64,000 bases of DNA from Lanius collurio (Eukaryota; Chordata; Aves; Passeriformes; Laniidae): positions 246,077 through 310,076 of the forward strand of contig JACBWW010000091.1 in the NCBI GenBank assembly GCA_020086605.1, written 5' to 3'. Position numbers and translations under genes: made by a program. This document shows positions 38,046 to 49,900 of the stretch, piece by piece. The stretch's first letter is position 1. Each line of letters begins with the position of its first letter. Under the pieces are notes generated by a model that worked only from the letters and a program-made list of their open reading frames with translations, ran no database searches and was not told the origin of the DNA.

Positions 38046-39057
38046 CAGAACAATTTGTTGACACGGTGAGGTTTTAGGGTGACAGAACCTCCCATTTCTG
38101 TCCCAACCTCTGTCAGCTGTAGCTTCACCTCGGTGCAAAATTCACAGCTCTGCATCTGTTCGTTGTCACCTGCAAAACAGTGAACAAGTCTCTGAGTCAC
38201 TGATAGCTGAAATGATGGTGTTTTTCTCAGTTAATCTACAAATTCGGAGGCTGAAGCCACCCGTTCCTGCATGGTGAGAGAGAGATTGAAAAGCACAATG
38301 AGCACTCATTGGGGGGAAGAGGGTGTGTTTGTAAAGCTTGCTTGAAAAAAGCATCTTTTGCTGCCTGACAAATCCCATTTTCCAGGCTGGGATTTTTCCA
38401 GAGCAGCTACCCTGGAGTTTCCCACAGGGTCCCACATGATAGGAGGTGGCTGGAAAAGGCCATTTCTGTTTTCCAGAGTTTTTTCGGAAATTTGGGGACA
38501 AAGCCAGTGGAAGGTGATCTATGGGAGATGTCATTTTTAGGGGAAGATGTAAAAAACAGGATGGAGTTTAGCACTGAGAATGGTTTATTGAAATCACGTG
38601 GAAGAGGCATGGGCTGATCCAGAGGGAAAAAATCAAGTGAATCAAAGCCATTTGAAATCACTTCCAGTAAATTTAAATTAAACCAAAGTAGAGCAAGTCC
38701 ATTTCTTATCCTGAGTGCCCATAGAGGGGTTCAATGTGATTCCACACGGTCTGACCTCACACCTTTACTTCAGGGGTGAATTTTCCCGAGTTTTTCCCCG
38801 AGTGCTGGCGTGGAGGGCAGGAGGTGTCTGTGCATCACTTCCCAGGCATTCCCACATGGTGTCAGCAGCTCTCAAGGAGAGCGCTGTGGTCGGCCTTGGT
38901 CGCCTGTGGGGAGTTCAGCGGGTTGGCTGGGAACCCCCTCCCAGGGACAGGCAACTTGTGACCCAAGGCAAGAGGAGAGCAGAGTGGCTCTGAAGGAAGG
39001 ACATGGGGGAGTCCCTGCTCTCCTCTGTCCCACCTTTCTGTCTCTGCTGGTTCCCAG
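38046..39057. other. Unassigned sequence before the candidate plus-strand gene
   Basis: No repeat or exon recognised. A plus-strand polypyrimidine tract and AG at its right end (39025-39057) form the first acceptor of the candidate gene. Confidence 0.4.
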
Positions 39058-40279
39058 GGCCAGGATGGCCGCAGGCAGAAGGGGATGGTGACCACAGACC
39101 CGTGCTGGATGCGCTGTGGGTCACTCAGAGCCCGTCTGGGCTGTCCTGTCATTCCTGAGGTTGTCACCCAGGCCCTTGAGAGGTCACCAGTCCTTAGGGA
39201 GGTTCCTTCTGTTCTGGGATTTTCCTATAATCTCTATTTTTTTTTTGTTTCCAATGTCAGGGAAGAGAAGGAAGTGTTTCCTTCTTGGCCACTGGAGCTC
39301 CATTTCATGGTGTGTTTCAGGCTGCGTGCCATGACCTCCTCCATGGCTGCAGGAGGAAATGCCCCGTGAGGGAAGGCTCTTTCTGCACTGGTGGTTACAC
39401 AGAGGCCTCATTTCCCTGCCAGAGATCAGGAGCAGGTCCCTGGCCGGGGTGGAACACGTACCAGAAGTCCCCTGGAAGGAGCAGCTTTTTTTCAGAGCTG
39501 ATGTCTCACTAGAGCATCCCCTCCGTGCCCTGTCCCTGGGGCAGCTGGGACAGGACCTGTGGCATGGCTGTGGGGCTGCTCCCCCATCCTGAGCTCCCTC
39601 CAACCCCAAACCCTTCCGTGATGACCCTCTCTGGTGCCGTGGGTGCAGCTCCAACAGCCACAGCCTGGGTAGTGCCTGGAACAGGCAATGGAGGCAGGAG
39701 GCTCTGGCAGCTTTTCAGGACTTTTTTTGTGGTTTTGGGGGGACCTTTTCTGTTGGTTGTTCTCTGCAGCTCCAAAACAGCCTCACGCCGGCGGCTGTTT
39801 GGGCTGTGCAGGCAGCGCTGGCACGTGAGGTCGGCTCGTGTGGCCTGCCAGGAGCTGCTGGCAGCACAGCTGGGTGAGTCTCGCACGGATCTGGTGCCAT
39901 TCCAGGTCTGCTCAACCCTCCAAAGCCTGCTGGGAGCCCCATCCATGAGGGCCCAGCTCTGCGGTGCCCCACGACTCCCACCCTCTGCACATGGTTGGGG
40001 GGTGATGTTCGAGCAGGAGCCTTGTCCCTGCCTGGGACCCCCCTGGCGAGGCAGAACCAGGACCCACCTGCAAAGGTGTGAAACTCTTCAAAGGGGCTCC
40101 TGCAACGCCTGCTGAGGAGCTGAGCCTGGGTTAGTCATCCATAAAGAGCTTTGTTTTTTTCCCTCTCCCACTCCCCGCCCTGACACAGGGGTTGAAGCTC
40201 TTTCTCGCTGCTTGGTGTGGCCAAAACTCAGAAGAAACGTATTATCTGCCAGGGAATCAGTCAACTCTGCCCTGAAAAC
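39058..40279 (+). CDS. Candidate unrecognised small gene, four exon-like segments
   Basis: Four segments with splice-like borders fit together in one open frame: 39058-39087 (ATG at 39065 with A at -3 and G at +4, donor GTGACC), 39261-39365 (acceptor after a long T-rich tract, donor GTGAGG), 39770-39873 (acceptor TTCTCTGCAG, donor GTGAGT), 40189-40279 (strong acceptor ACACAG after a C/T tract, donor GTGAGT). Phases run 2-2, 1-1, 2. The fourth segment is open in only one frame, and that is the frame delivered by the third. The product is a basic, helix-like peptide containing SRRRLFGLCRQRWHV, ACQELLAAQLG, VEALSRCLVWPKLRR and SARESVNSALK. I do not recognise the family and know of no gene between TNS4 and CCR7 in mammals. 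The last two segments are the best supported. It could be a lncRNA or coincidence. Confidence 0.33.
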
Positions 40280-41149
40280 GTGAGTTTCTCTCTGTGCAGT
40301 CCCAGCAGTTGGGTTTTGCCCCAGAGGGATTGGATTCTGCTGTGAAACCAGGGCTGCTGGGACAGGTGTGCACACCTGGACACGTGTGTGCACTCACACG
40401 GAGGTGGGACGTTCCCTGATGAGAAGACAAAGCCATGGGTAAAACCTGCAGGATCCAGGAACTGGAACTGGTGAGAGAAGTTCTGATTTTGGTGCAGAGC
40501 AGCATGCACAGACTCCAAATCCTGGACAGCCTTTTTGTCTACTTCACTGGAAATTACTTGGCCTTTTCCTCTCCTGCAGGAGGATTCTGGACATCAGCAT
40601 TGTCCTTCAGTCACAGAAATTTCCCAATAAAGCCCCTGATCCCCTGATCGCTCAACAATAATTTTTGTGCCAGCACTCAGCAGCACAGAAAGGAAAGCAG
40701 GTCTGTGCTTGGTTATTTTTTCTTTCTTTTTATTTTTTTTTTTAGACAATTGAATTAAAAACAAAGCAGCAGGAAGGGAAGTTTCGGTTCCTGCACAGGA
40801 GGAGCTGCAGGGGCTCAGCAGTGACAAATGCCTGGGCTGGCTCTGCAGCTGCCCTGCACGTGGAGCCAGAAGGCTCCGTACCTGTTCAGACCTGAATAAG
40901 GTTTCTACAGCAAGCTGTGGCAGTGACAGGTGGTGGTTTAACATCAACACTTGACTCTCTGCTGGTTTAACATCAATACTCCTCTCTGCAGAACTGGGGT
41001 CTTAGTGAAAGGTGAAAAGTGAAAAAATAACTTTCATTTTGGGTTGGTGGCGGCCACAGCTGGGCTTGAAAACTGGTGATTTCTACTAAATCTGAATGTG
41101 TGAAATTGTGTTTCCTTTCAGCAAGAGGCCAGCAGGGCTCCCACAAGTG

Positions 41150-43451
41150 GTAAGAGCACAGAGCCAGGGCTGTTCCACCTGGGTTTAGTGCTTGGGGAAG
41201 GAGCAGGAGGGCTGGGCTCTGTGAGGACAAGGGCTGGGGATGCTCCCCCACTCAGAGGCTCTGAGGTGGTCTAGCAGTGGATTGTGCTGCTGCCATTGAA
41301 TGCAGTGTGATGCTGCTTAGCTGGTTACCTTTCCTTATACCTCTACTGCAAATTCTTGTCCCCTGCTTGCTGCCAACAGTTGGCTCTGAGCTGATCCTGC
41401 CACCTTCTAGTCCATAAAATGTCCTCATCAGACTCTTTGATTTTCTTGCTTTGAGGTCATGAAGCTGCTCGAGATGATGCAAATGAAAGGCAGGTGGTGG
41501 CTCAGCTGACTTCAGTTTGCCCAGATCCCTCTTACAGTGCCCCAGGGATGGATTGAACCCTGCCATCCTCCCTGGGGGTGGTGGCCCCAGGCAAGGCAGC
41601 TCTGCCAACAAGGACAGTTGGCTGTACAAAAAGTTCTCCCCTGAGATGCAACAGCTCCACCCCCAGAACGGGAGTTTGGGTTTTTTTCCTTACAAAAGAA
41701 GCCACGAGGAGGAAGCCATGGCCCGCTCTCAGCTATTCTGAGTGATGCAATGTGCCCCCACCCTTCCCCATCACCCACGGGCATTATTTTTAGGGTTTGT
41801 TTACCTCACTTGGTTCCAGCTCATTCTTTTTTAGGGTGACAAGGACTTCCCTCACGCAGGTGCCCGGGTGGCACGCGAGAAACCACAGCCCTGCCTGGAG
41901 AACTTTCCCCTTCCCATCAACTGATTCACCAGCAAGTGGTGGGGGCCTGGGACAGCACAGAGAAGGAGGTGACACACCAGTGCCCTGCTTTGAGGTAGCT
42001 GGGAGCAGCTGCCAACTCCCCCAATGCCAGTTTACTTCCTCCTCATTCCAGTTTGGCTCCCACTCAGCCCAGATCCATTTGGCACTTTCAAACCATAACT
42101 TAAAAATACACATGCACAGAGATAAAGAACTGTCAGGGAAGGAGAAATGGTCAGCAGTGGTGCTTATCCAGAGCAATGAGGAGTGCAGGGCTTGTGGGTG
42201 ATGCAGGATTCCCCACAATAACGTGGAATAGGGGTGGCAGGAACCATCCAGACTCCACACAGCTGGGACTGGGCAGTCACTCCCTCCCCCACCTTTATGT
42301 GGTTTATGGCAAAGCTGTGTCCCCTTTCTCTAATAAGGGCCAGGTTTTTTATTGGCTTTTTAAAGAAGATTTGGAACTGTGAAAGGAAATAGGCAGCTCT
42401 TGCTGGTGAAAGGTATTAAAATGGGTTCAATCCATTCTAGAAATATAACTTTTTTTTTTTTTTTTTTTTTTGGTAACAAGTTCTGTGTGACTTGGCTGTA
42501 ATATTTGTGCCCCAAGTTGGGATCTTGTGTGGTTGCTTGGTGGGTGAGTTTTACTGGTTTAAGTTAGGGCTTTAAGGTGGAGTCTCTGTTTACTTAAGAA
42601 AGTTCCTCAATATTAAGAGTTTGGCTCACGATCACCTCAGAAGAGCAGGGGGAATGGTTAAAAGGGTCTCTGCAGCCCCCCAGTTCTGGCTCCAAGCCCT
42701 GCTCAGCTGACTGCACCTTGTGCACAAATGAGCTCTTGGGGCAGTTGAGGACCTCGCTGTGGTGAGACCCAGTGTTTATTTAAGGATCCCTGGGTTTGGG
42801 GTTCTGCATCTTGTGTTGTACCATAGTCTGGAGATGCTGCTTAACACTCTGGGCCAGATGCTGGAACTCACTTTGTCCTTTCTCTTCTGGGAGAAAACGT
42901 GAGACTTTCATGGCTCAGTGAAAGCAGAAATGAGCCTTGGCTCTGGCACTCGGATGTCAGGCTTCTGTCGTGTTCTTTGAGTTTCTTCCTCTTTGATTCC
43001 GTGGTTACAATTACAAGGCGCTTTTTATGAAGGATATGGGTCCCCCCCGTGTGCTTTGAGGCACAAATTAACTGGGGAGGTCAGGCAGGAGCATTGTGTT
43101 CATTGTTTTAGTTGCAGTTCCTACTCTCACCCTGGGTGTGGGTGGGGGTTGTAGCCCCCAGAGCTGCTGCCTCACCCTGTGAGCAATTCCCACAGTAACG
43201 TGGTGGTTTATTACTGAATTTTAATTAAATGTGAACAATAAAATGCTACAGCTCAAAGACTTTTCACTTAAAGGTTGATGAGTAGCCATCAGGTACATCC
43301 AGCTGTGGAGCAGCATTACGACAGGTGGGTTAATAGTTAAAATAAAAACTCCTTGAAGTGCTGGTGACTTGTTTCTTTTATAATCCATCAGCAGGTGAAG
43401 TAAACCAACATTTTTCTATTTAGTTTATTTTCCATGCTCTCTTTCCTTCAG
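41150..43451. other. Sequence between candidate exons and CCR7
   Basis: Contains an exon-like minus-strand segment at 41329-41601, a T22 run at 42450-42471, and AT-rich sequence with plus-strand AATAAA at 43238 and 43340. No recognised gene. Confidence 0.4.
42450..42471 (+). repeat. Poly(T) run
   Basis: 22 consecutive T. Read on the minus strand it is an A run, but no AATAAA or recognisable retrocopy precedes it, so it is listed as a simple repeat. Confidence 0.9.
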
Positions 43452-44369
43452 GGCAGCCCTGGTATGAAGCTGAACTGATCAAACAGCTCCTAACAGGACA
43501 GAAGGATTGACAAGGACTGTACAAGGATGGAGAAAATGCAATGAAAAACCAAAAGTATTTTGTTTAAATCATTATAATTTATTTTTCTCAAGTAGTAAAA
43601 TACAGTCAGTTTTCAGACATCGGGGGTACCTCAGGCTGGGATCTTAGGCCAATGTTAACATGACTCATCTAAATTAGATACAAATTTGTTCTGTTAAATT
43701 TAACCAGGGAAAAGCCAGGCACTCTGACATCACCACTGCCTCTCTGAGCTGCAGCTGTCCCAGAGGGTGCCTCTGCATCCCACTTATGGAAGCAGCTGTG
43801 TGTTATCCTATTTGGAATTTGTTTGGTCTATAAAGACCTGAAGACCTCTCCATTTGCAGGAGGGGAGTGGCTTTTATCAGCAGGACACAAGTCCAGCTCT
43901 GTGTGCTGGTGGAGCAGTCTCCTGGCTGGAATAGGGGGAATGGATTCTGCATGAAAAGGTTCCGTGGAGGCAAAGTGTTCTCGGGGTACATTCATGAACA
44001 GATTGAACTTTGTCTGTGTGAAGCAGCTTTACATGTTGAGTATACTTTAACAACCTATTGTTTCTGATGAGGACAACTGCAAATACCCTGTGCTGGGGGT
44101 CTCCTGTGCTGGGGGTGTCCCTGGCTCTGGCCAAGACCTTGATAGCTGTGTCTTGCCCAAATAAGGATGAGGAGGAAACCAAGGGCTAAAAGCTGTTCAG
44201 TGTCAGTTGTCACCCCCTGTTTCATGTGACAGAGAAGCAGCACTTCTGTACAGTTACCTGGGCATTGTAAAAGAAAAATGAATTCAACAGTTCAGCACAG
44301 TCAGGTAACACCGAGCAGAATGTCCTCTCTTCTCAAATCCCAGCCCTTGGCAAAAATCCCAAACACCAG

Positions 44370-45842
44370 AGGCAAATGGTTTATGGAGAATTTATTTAGA
44401 TCTGGTGGCAGCCAGGTAAATAACTGGCAGTGCTGTCTCAGACCCAGCCAGTGAATTCTGCCTTGGAAAGCTGATTTTAGTCCTCAATTCTCTAAAGCAA
44501 CGCTTTACAACTTATGAACCAGAGAGTTCTCTATGTCACTCCTGGTGGATCCATGTGTTGAAAAAAAGGAAAAATGTCTGTTTAGTGAGTGTTTTGCTGC
44601 TCATGGCTCTGTGTGTTCAGGGGAACATGGACATGTCTTCCCTGTCAGCCCCGGGAGCAGCTCCAGGCTGAGACCTCTCTCCACTGGTGATGGCTCTGGA
44701 AGAGCTGGGTGCTGTGGGATGAGAGCACACAGGACAAGGACAGGGACAGCTGCCCAGACTGCAGCACCTCCTCACAGCTGATGTTCAGCTGTCCCATGAC
44801 AGTGGTTCCCAGTGTTCATCTGTCGTCAGGAATCTTCGCTCTTCCTGTGAAAGCGCCAGCTGGAATTACAGTCTGGGCTCCTCCAAGGTCTGACTTTCCA
44901 TGACAATAATCTGCTGTTCAGCTGCCATGGCCCTGGCAGTGGTGGGATGGGATTGTCCTTTGTGTTCAGATCAAAACTCAGTGAGCGGTGTCTTTGTTGG
45001 TGCTGACAGCGCCGATGCAAAACACGCCCCAGTAGCTTATGAGTGAAATACAGCTCTGACTTCAAAGGCAGCTGAAGTCCTGCTAAAAGGACTGGGAAGG
45101 GAGGGGAAAACTCACGTTCATATTTATCTTGAGGTCAGCAGGTGATAGCCCAGAAACAGGATACAGGCAGAAGTAAAGTGGAATTTGTACTTTTCCTGAC
45201 AGAGCTACGAGTGGCTACAGTCTTATATGAAGTAATTGAAATTCTGGCTAGAGTTTGTATGGATTTTGCATTAGCTGTGGTCATCTCTCACTTCTCATGG
45301 GGAAGGCAGAGCAGCCGTGTGCTCCGATGCTCCACAGCTGGGGTTGTGTGTTGGATCGAGCCCGAGGCCGCGGGTTTGCCTTGGACAGGCTCAGTGCCAG
45401 GGCATTTCTGTGGGACTGCAGAGCAATGGTTGTTAAAAGCAACATCCAAAGCAAGGGTGATGCTCCCGGAAGCTCAGTTCCAAATGACAGTTCTGCTGCA
45501 CCAAGGTCTGTTTTGTCTTCGTACTTGTCGCTTCTGGGGTAAATGTTCTATTTTGAGCATTTCTCATTTTGACAGGGAAAGACTAAGCTAAAGGTGAAAT
45601 GACAGGAGAAATTGTAGACTCACCACCTCTCCCTTGCTTGGCTGTTAGTGACAACTCTAATGTAAAGTCTCTCCACTCATGGGCTATTGGCTAGCAGTCC
45701 TCCCTGCCTGAAATAGGGAGAGGCTCGTAGATTTTCCCCTCACCTTCTCTGCAGTGTGGCAGGTCTTGCTCTGCCAGGAGTTCAGCCCAGAGAAAATGTT
45801 CAAAACCATTTCAGCTTGGCCAAAGCATGCCTGGAGCTTGGC
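44370..45842 (-). other. CCR7: CCR7 3' UTR (probable)
   Basis: First minus-strand AATAAA after the stop is at 44391-44396 (plus TTTATT), giving about 1.45 kb. Further AATAAA at 43578, 43432 and 43207 could extend it. Confidence 0.5.
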
Positions 45843-46907
45843 TCATGGGGAGAAGGTGGTGGTTGTCTCTGTCTCCATGGCGAAGGAGGACCTCTTGTTG
45901 TCGCGGCAGGTGGTGAGTTGCCAGAGGCGCTCCTGGCTCAGGCAGCCCAGCTCCTTCAGCAGCTTGAAGAGGTCGGTGCGGAATTTGACGCCGATGAAGG
46001 CGTAGAGGAACGGGTTGAGGCAGCATCGGAAGCAGGCCAGGGTGTAGGTCACGTCATCTGCCACATCCAGTGTCTTGCTCTCCTCGCACGAGCTGGTCTG
46101 GTTGAAGGCTGAGATGGTCTTGGCCAGCATGACGCCGTTGTAGGGCAGCTGGAAGACGACGAAGACGATGACCACAGCGATGATGACCTTGATGGCTTTG
46201 TTCTTCTCAAAGTTGCGGGCCTGGAGTAATGTTTTGATGATAACGAGGTAGCAGAAAGACATGACCAGGAGTGGAATTAAGAAGCCAAACACCATTTGGG
46301 ACACTTTGATGCCAGTGTTGAAGCTCTGCAAGTCATGAGCAATGATGGAACAACGGGGATTGCTCTCTGAGTTGTTCACACCACTGTGAACCAGCTCAGG
46401 GATCGAGAGGGTGAAGGCCAGGAGCCAGATGAGGACACATGTCACCTTGCTGATGAATATCATCCGGGGACGCAGGCGGTGGGCCGAGGCAGCCTGGACG
46501 ATGGCAAAGTACCTGTCAATGCTGATGGACAGGAGGAGCAGCATCCCACTGAAGAAACTCATTTTGCAGATGCAGTAGACAGCTTTGCAGGCAAAGCTCC
46601 CAAAAAGCCAGTGCGTGGCTGCACTCGTGGCCCAGAAGGGGAGGGTCAGCAGGAAGAGAATGTCTGCCAGAGCCAGGTTCAGCAAGTAGATGTCTGTCAT
46701 GGTCTTGAGCCTCTTGAAGTAGATGTAGGTGAGCATCACCAGCCCGTTGCCCAGCAGCCCCATGAAGCAGATGAGGCCGTACATGGCTGGCAGGAAGGCA
46801 GCACGGAAGTTACGGACCTCCTTCTTCTCACACAGGGACTCAAACATGCTGTAGTCGATGGTGGTGTTGGAGTCGTAGTCATCAGTGACATTGTCCCCGG
46901 CACAGAA
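45843..46907 (-). CDS. CCR7: CCR7 third coding exon: mature receptor
   Basis: 1065 bases with no interruption, 354 codons plus stop. The acceptor CTGTTGCAG ends at 46908. Carries the extracellular N-terminus, all seven membrane segments and the cytoplasmic tail. The long plus-strand frame opposite it is antisense shadow. Confidence 0.97.
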   Translation of the reverse strand, partial: FCAGDNVTDDYDSNTTIDYSMFESLCEKKEVRNFRAAFLPAMYGLICFMGLLGNGLVMLTYIYFKRLKTMTDIYLLNLALADILFLLTLPFWATSAATHWLFGSFACKAVYCICKMSFFSGMLLLLSISIDRYFAIVQAASAHRLRPRMIFISKVTCVLIWLLAFTLSIPELVHSGVNNSESNPRCSIIAHDLQSFNTGIKVSQMVFGFLIPLLVMSFCYLVIIKTLLQARNFEKNKAIKVIIAVVIVFVVFQLPYNGVMLAKTISAFNQTSSCEESKTLDVADDVTYTLACFRCCLNPFLYAFIGVKFRTDLFKLLKELGCLSQERLWQLTTCRDNKRSSFAMETETTTTFSP

Positions 46908-49900
46908 CTGCAACAGGAAAGAGAAGAGTGTGTTGGGACAAGGACTGTGTGGCCATGCCGGGAAGGGAGCCTGGAGAGAAGTCCCAGGAAGTTCCCAAGT
47001 GCTGGCTCATGCCAACATCACAAACAGAGCTGACATGACCTCGTGGCTGAAAGCGTTTCCCATGAATATGTGAGGTTTGGGGCTTTTTGGGGGGCTCCAA
47101 GTGGGAATTCCACCAGAAATGTTTAGTGCTCAGCCAAAGCAACACCTGCAAACCCTCAGACATGTGGCAGCTTTCCAGAGTGTCCAGAACCTGCCTCCAG
47201 CTGTGTGTACATAGCTGCCTGTCAGATAAAATGTGAGAAATAAAACGTCCTTCAGCTAAATTAAAAACCGAGGAAGGTGTCGGTGAGACCGTGAGGAAGC
47301 GCAGTGAGTTCAGCAGAGGCCGTTTCCGTGTCGGTGCCGGCATCTCATTCAAGCCCCTGATTTCAGTTCTGATTATTCTTGTTTCATCTTCCTACACTGC
47401 CATAACCTGCAGGGCAGACAGAGCCTGTGGTATCTCTGCCCTGATTTTTGTGACTTATTAGTCTCCAGAACCTTCTCCCCATCGCACAGAGATGAAAGGT
47501 TTCCCCTGGATACCCCCACCCTTTATCGATGAGCATCTTGGTGCTCTCCATCTCAGCAGTTTGGCTTTCACCACATCCTGCCAGGCTGCCAGCAGTGAAA
47601 GGGAAAAGCACGGGCTGCTCTGCTCTGCTCTGCCCACAGGCTGAGCCCCACAGAGCCCCACAAGCTGGGGGGTGGCCAGTGCTGCCAAGGGACCAAGCCC
47701 CTGGTTTGGGAGCCGGTCGGGGCACAGCTCCATGCTTGGGCTCCTCCTTGCTGTGCCAGGAGACTCTGAGCAAGAGCAGCCAGAGGAAGATGCTGAACTC
47801 TTCCTCCTTGGGCACATCCCTCTCCAGCACTGGGCTTGGTCAGAGCCCAGCACCTTGACCAGGAATTTGCCGGGAGCGGGAACCGTCTGCTTGCTGCAAT
47901 CAATGTGGGGTGCTCCTGTCTGACCTGGAAATGCTCATTTTGGGCCTAAAAGAGGACTCACACAGCCTAGGCCATCTGAAAATCACTGGATTTGTCACCG
48001 TTTTGCTTTCCTTCGTTTTGTTTCTCTTGTTTGTTTTTCTGTAGCTGGGCTGTGCTCTCACCTCCCACCTCCCACAGCTGGATCCTGGGGTGAGCAGCCA
48101 TGTCCCCACACATTTCTGGGACTGTGGGTGGCTGCTCAGAGTTTTTGAGATCTCCCTTTACCCACAACACAAAGCAGCTGGATTTCAACAATGTTGTTGA
48201 AAACATCTTACCTGAAAAACAAGTGGCAGGCTGAAAACAAGGGTGACCTTTAGCTGCTTGCCTAGGGAAGAAGGAGATACTGTGTTAGTGGTTGAGTGGG
48301 GGTTTCCACACAGTTCCCACTTTGAAAAAGCAGTGGATTGTGTTGACCATGGCATTGTGAACCCTGCAGAGCCCTCACTACTGAGGAAACCAAAACCTGG
48401 GGAAGATGCCAGCAAGATAACCCAGGGTCATGGACATTATTGTCAGCACTGATGGAGTCTCAGGAGCCTGACCCCTCTGGCTTCATGGAATCATGGAGCA
48501 GTTTGGGTTGGAAGGGACCTCTAAAGGTCATTCAGTCCAACCCACTGCAGCGAGCAGGGATATCTTCAACTAGACCAGGTTGCTCAGAGCCCCATCCAGT
48601 GAAGGCTGAGAGCTGAGGACTCTTATCTTGGGCACAGTGCACCTATTTAGATTTTATCCATTACTTTTCCCTGCAGGCAGCCAGCAGCCTGTTCCCTTGT
48701 GTCTGAGCAGTGAGGGTGCAGCTTAATCCGTGTGAAAACATCCTGCTGTGAGGGCCATAAATCTGGCCCAGCTGTGCCTGTGTGGTGCCTGGGCTGTGGA
48801 GAGGAGAGCTCAACTCCCCATGGGACAGACAGCTGGAACTGGCTGAAATTTATGGCTTGTCTCTAAATGTCAAGAGTTGGCTTCTGCTGCCTTGGGATGT
48901 GAAAAGAGAGGATGCTGACAGCTGCGAGGAAAAATTGAATTCAGAGCCAGGTGTGATGGTGGTGAGAGCAATCTCAGCCAAGCAGCTCTTCCTGCTGTGG
49001 TTAGCAGGGCCGGGGCCAGGGCAAGCTTTCTCCTTGCTCGTTTTACAGTTCGTACCAGCATCTACCTCAGGCGGTTGCCACTGAAAGTTGCTCAGCTGGA
49101 AGGTGGCAGTGAGAAAGCCCTGGGCTCCAATCTGGTGTAAGCAGGAGATGTGTCCCTCCCTGAGGGGTGCCTTCACCCACGATGTCCCTCCAAGCACTGG
49201 CTGGTCCCTGCAGCCCCTCACTCCCTGTGGGTTTTCTGCTCTGGGGGCCCCTGGGCAAGGAGATACCTTTGGCTTTCAGCTGTCTGCTCCTCCTAGAACT
49301 CTGCCTCGCTCCTCATGGCCTGGTTGTTCATGAATGTGGCTGATTCCTGTGCTTAGTGACTGCTGGACACAGTTCTGCTTGATTTCTGCTTGGTTTCAGT
49401 TTGGAGCCTGCTCTGCCAGGCTCCTGTTCATGTTGCACTGGACGAGGATGATGAACTTCCTGCACACATTGCACCAAGTCCCTGTGTTAAGTCTCATGCA
49501 ACAGCTTCACTAGTAACAGATATAGTTACTCTTGTACCTGTGAGTGGGGATGTTTTTTTGTATGTGAGGCTGATGTGTGGGTGAGAGATCCTCAATCACG
49601 TGTGAAAAGTCATAGTACTCATCCCCAGTCCTGTGTGAGAGCCTCCCCTGAGGTCTTCTAGAAACTGTCTCACCTTCCCCCCTCATTTTCATTTTTTTAT
49701 GCTCATGCAGCTGTGTGCTTAGTTGTGTTCATCCACCCCTTCCCTTCTCCAAACCTTCCTGGGTGTATCTGAATGGTTCCCTAGGGAATCCTAGTGCAGG
49801 TGACTCAGGAGTGGAGGAGAGCAAGGCTGGGACTGAGGGTGAAGTGAAGCTTCTGGCTGCTCTGTCCAGCTGGTGGCTTTCACTCTGACCAGTCCCAGAC

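Larger units (their letters stand above)
40452..43510 (+). other. Possible 3' exons of the candidate plus-strand gene
   Basis: Continuing in phase from 40279, a 19-base segment 40452-40470, a 28-base segment 41122-41149 (acceptor TTTCCTTTCAG, donor GTAAGA) and a terminal segment 43452-43510 (acceptor CTCTTTCCTTCAG, TGA at 43508) would add ELELQEASRAPTS and GQPWYEAELIKQLLTGQ. The 19-base exon has a poor polypyrimidine tract. An alternative last exon at 40580 also fits in phase but carries AATAAA at 40626 before its stop. The end is therefore unresolved. Confidence 0.2.

Noticed and set aside
39509..39946. 145-residue minus-strand frame over the candidate gene
   Set aside because: Open by GC bias on both strands; no minus-strand splice sites of quality. 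The plus-strand reading has better donors and acceptors.
40580..40661. Alternative last exon of the candidate gene
   Set aside because: In phase, but AATAAA (40626-40631) precedes the stop by about 30 bases, so the transcript would probably be cleaved around or before the stop.
42450..43500. Processed retrocopy on the minus strand, suggested by the T22 run
   Set aside because: No AATAAA just before the A run, no intronless gene-like sequence and no target-site duplication seen.
46386..47033. 215-residue plus-strand frame opposite CCR7
   Set aside because: Antisense shadow of the CCR7 third exon; its sequence is dictated by the receptor codons.
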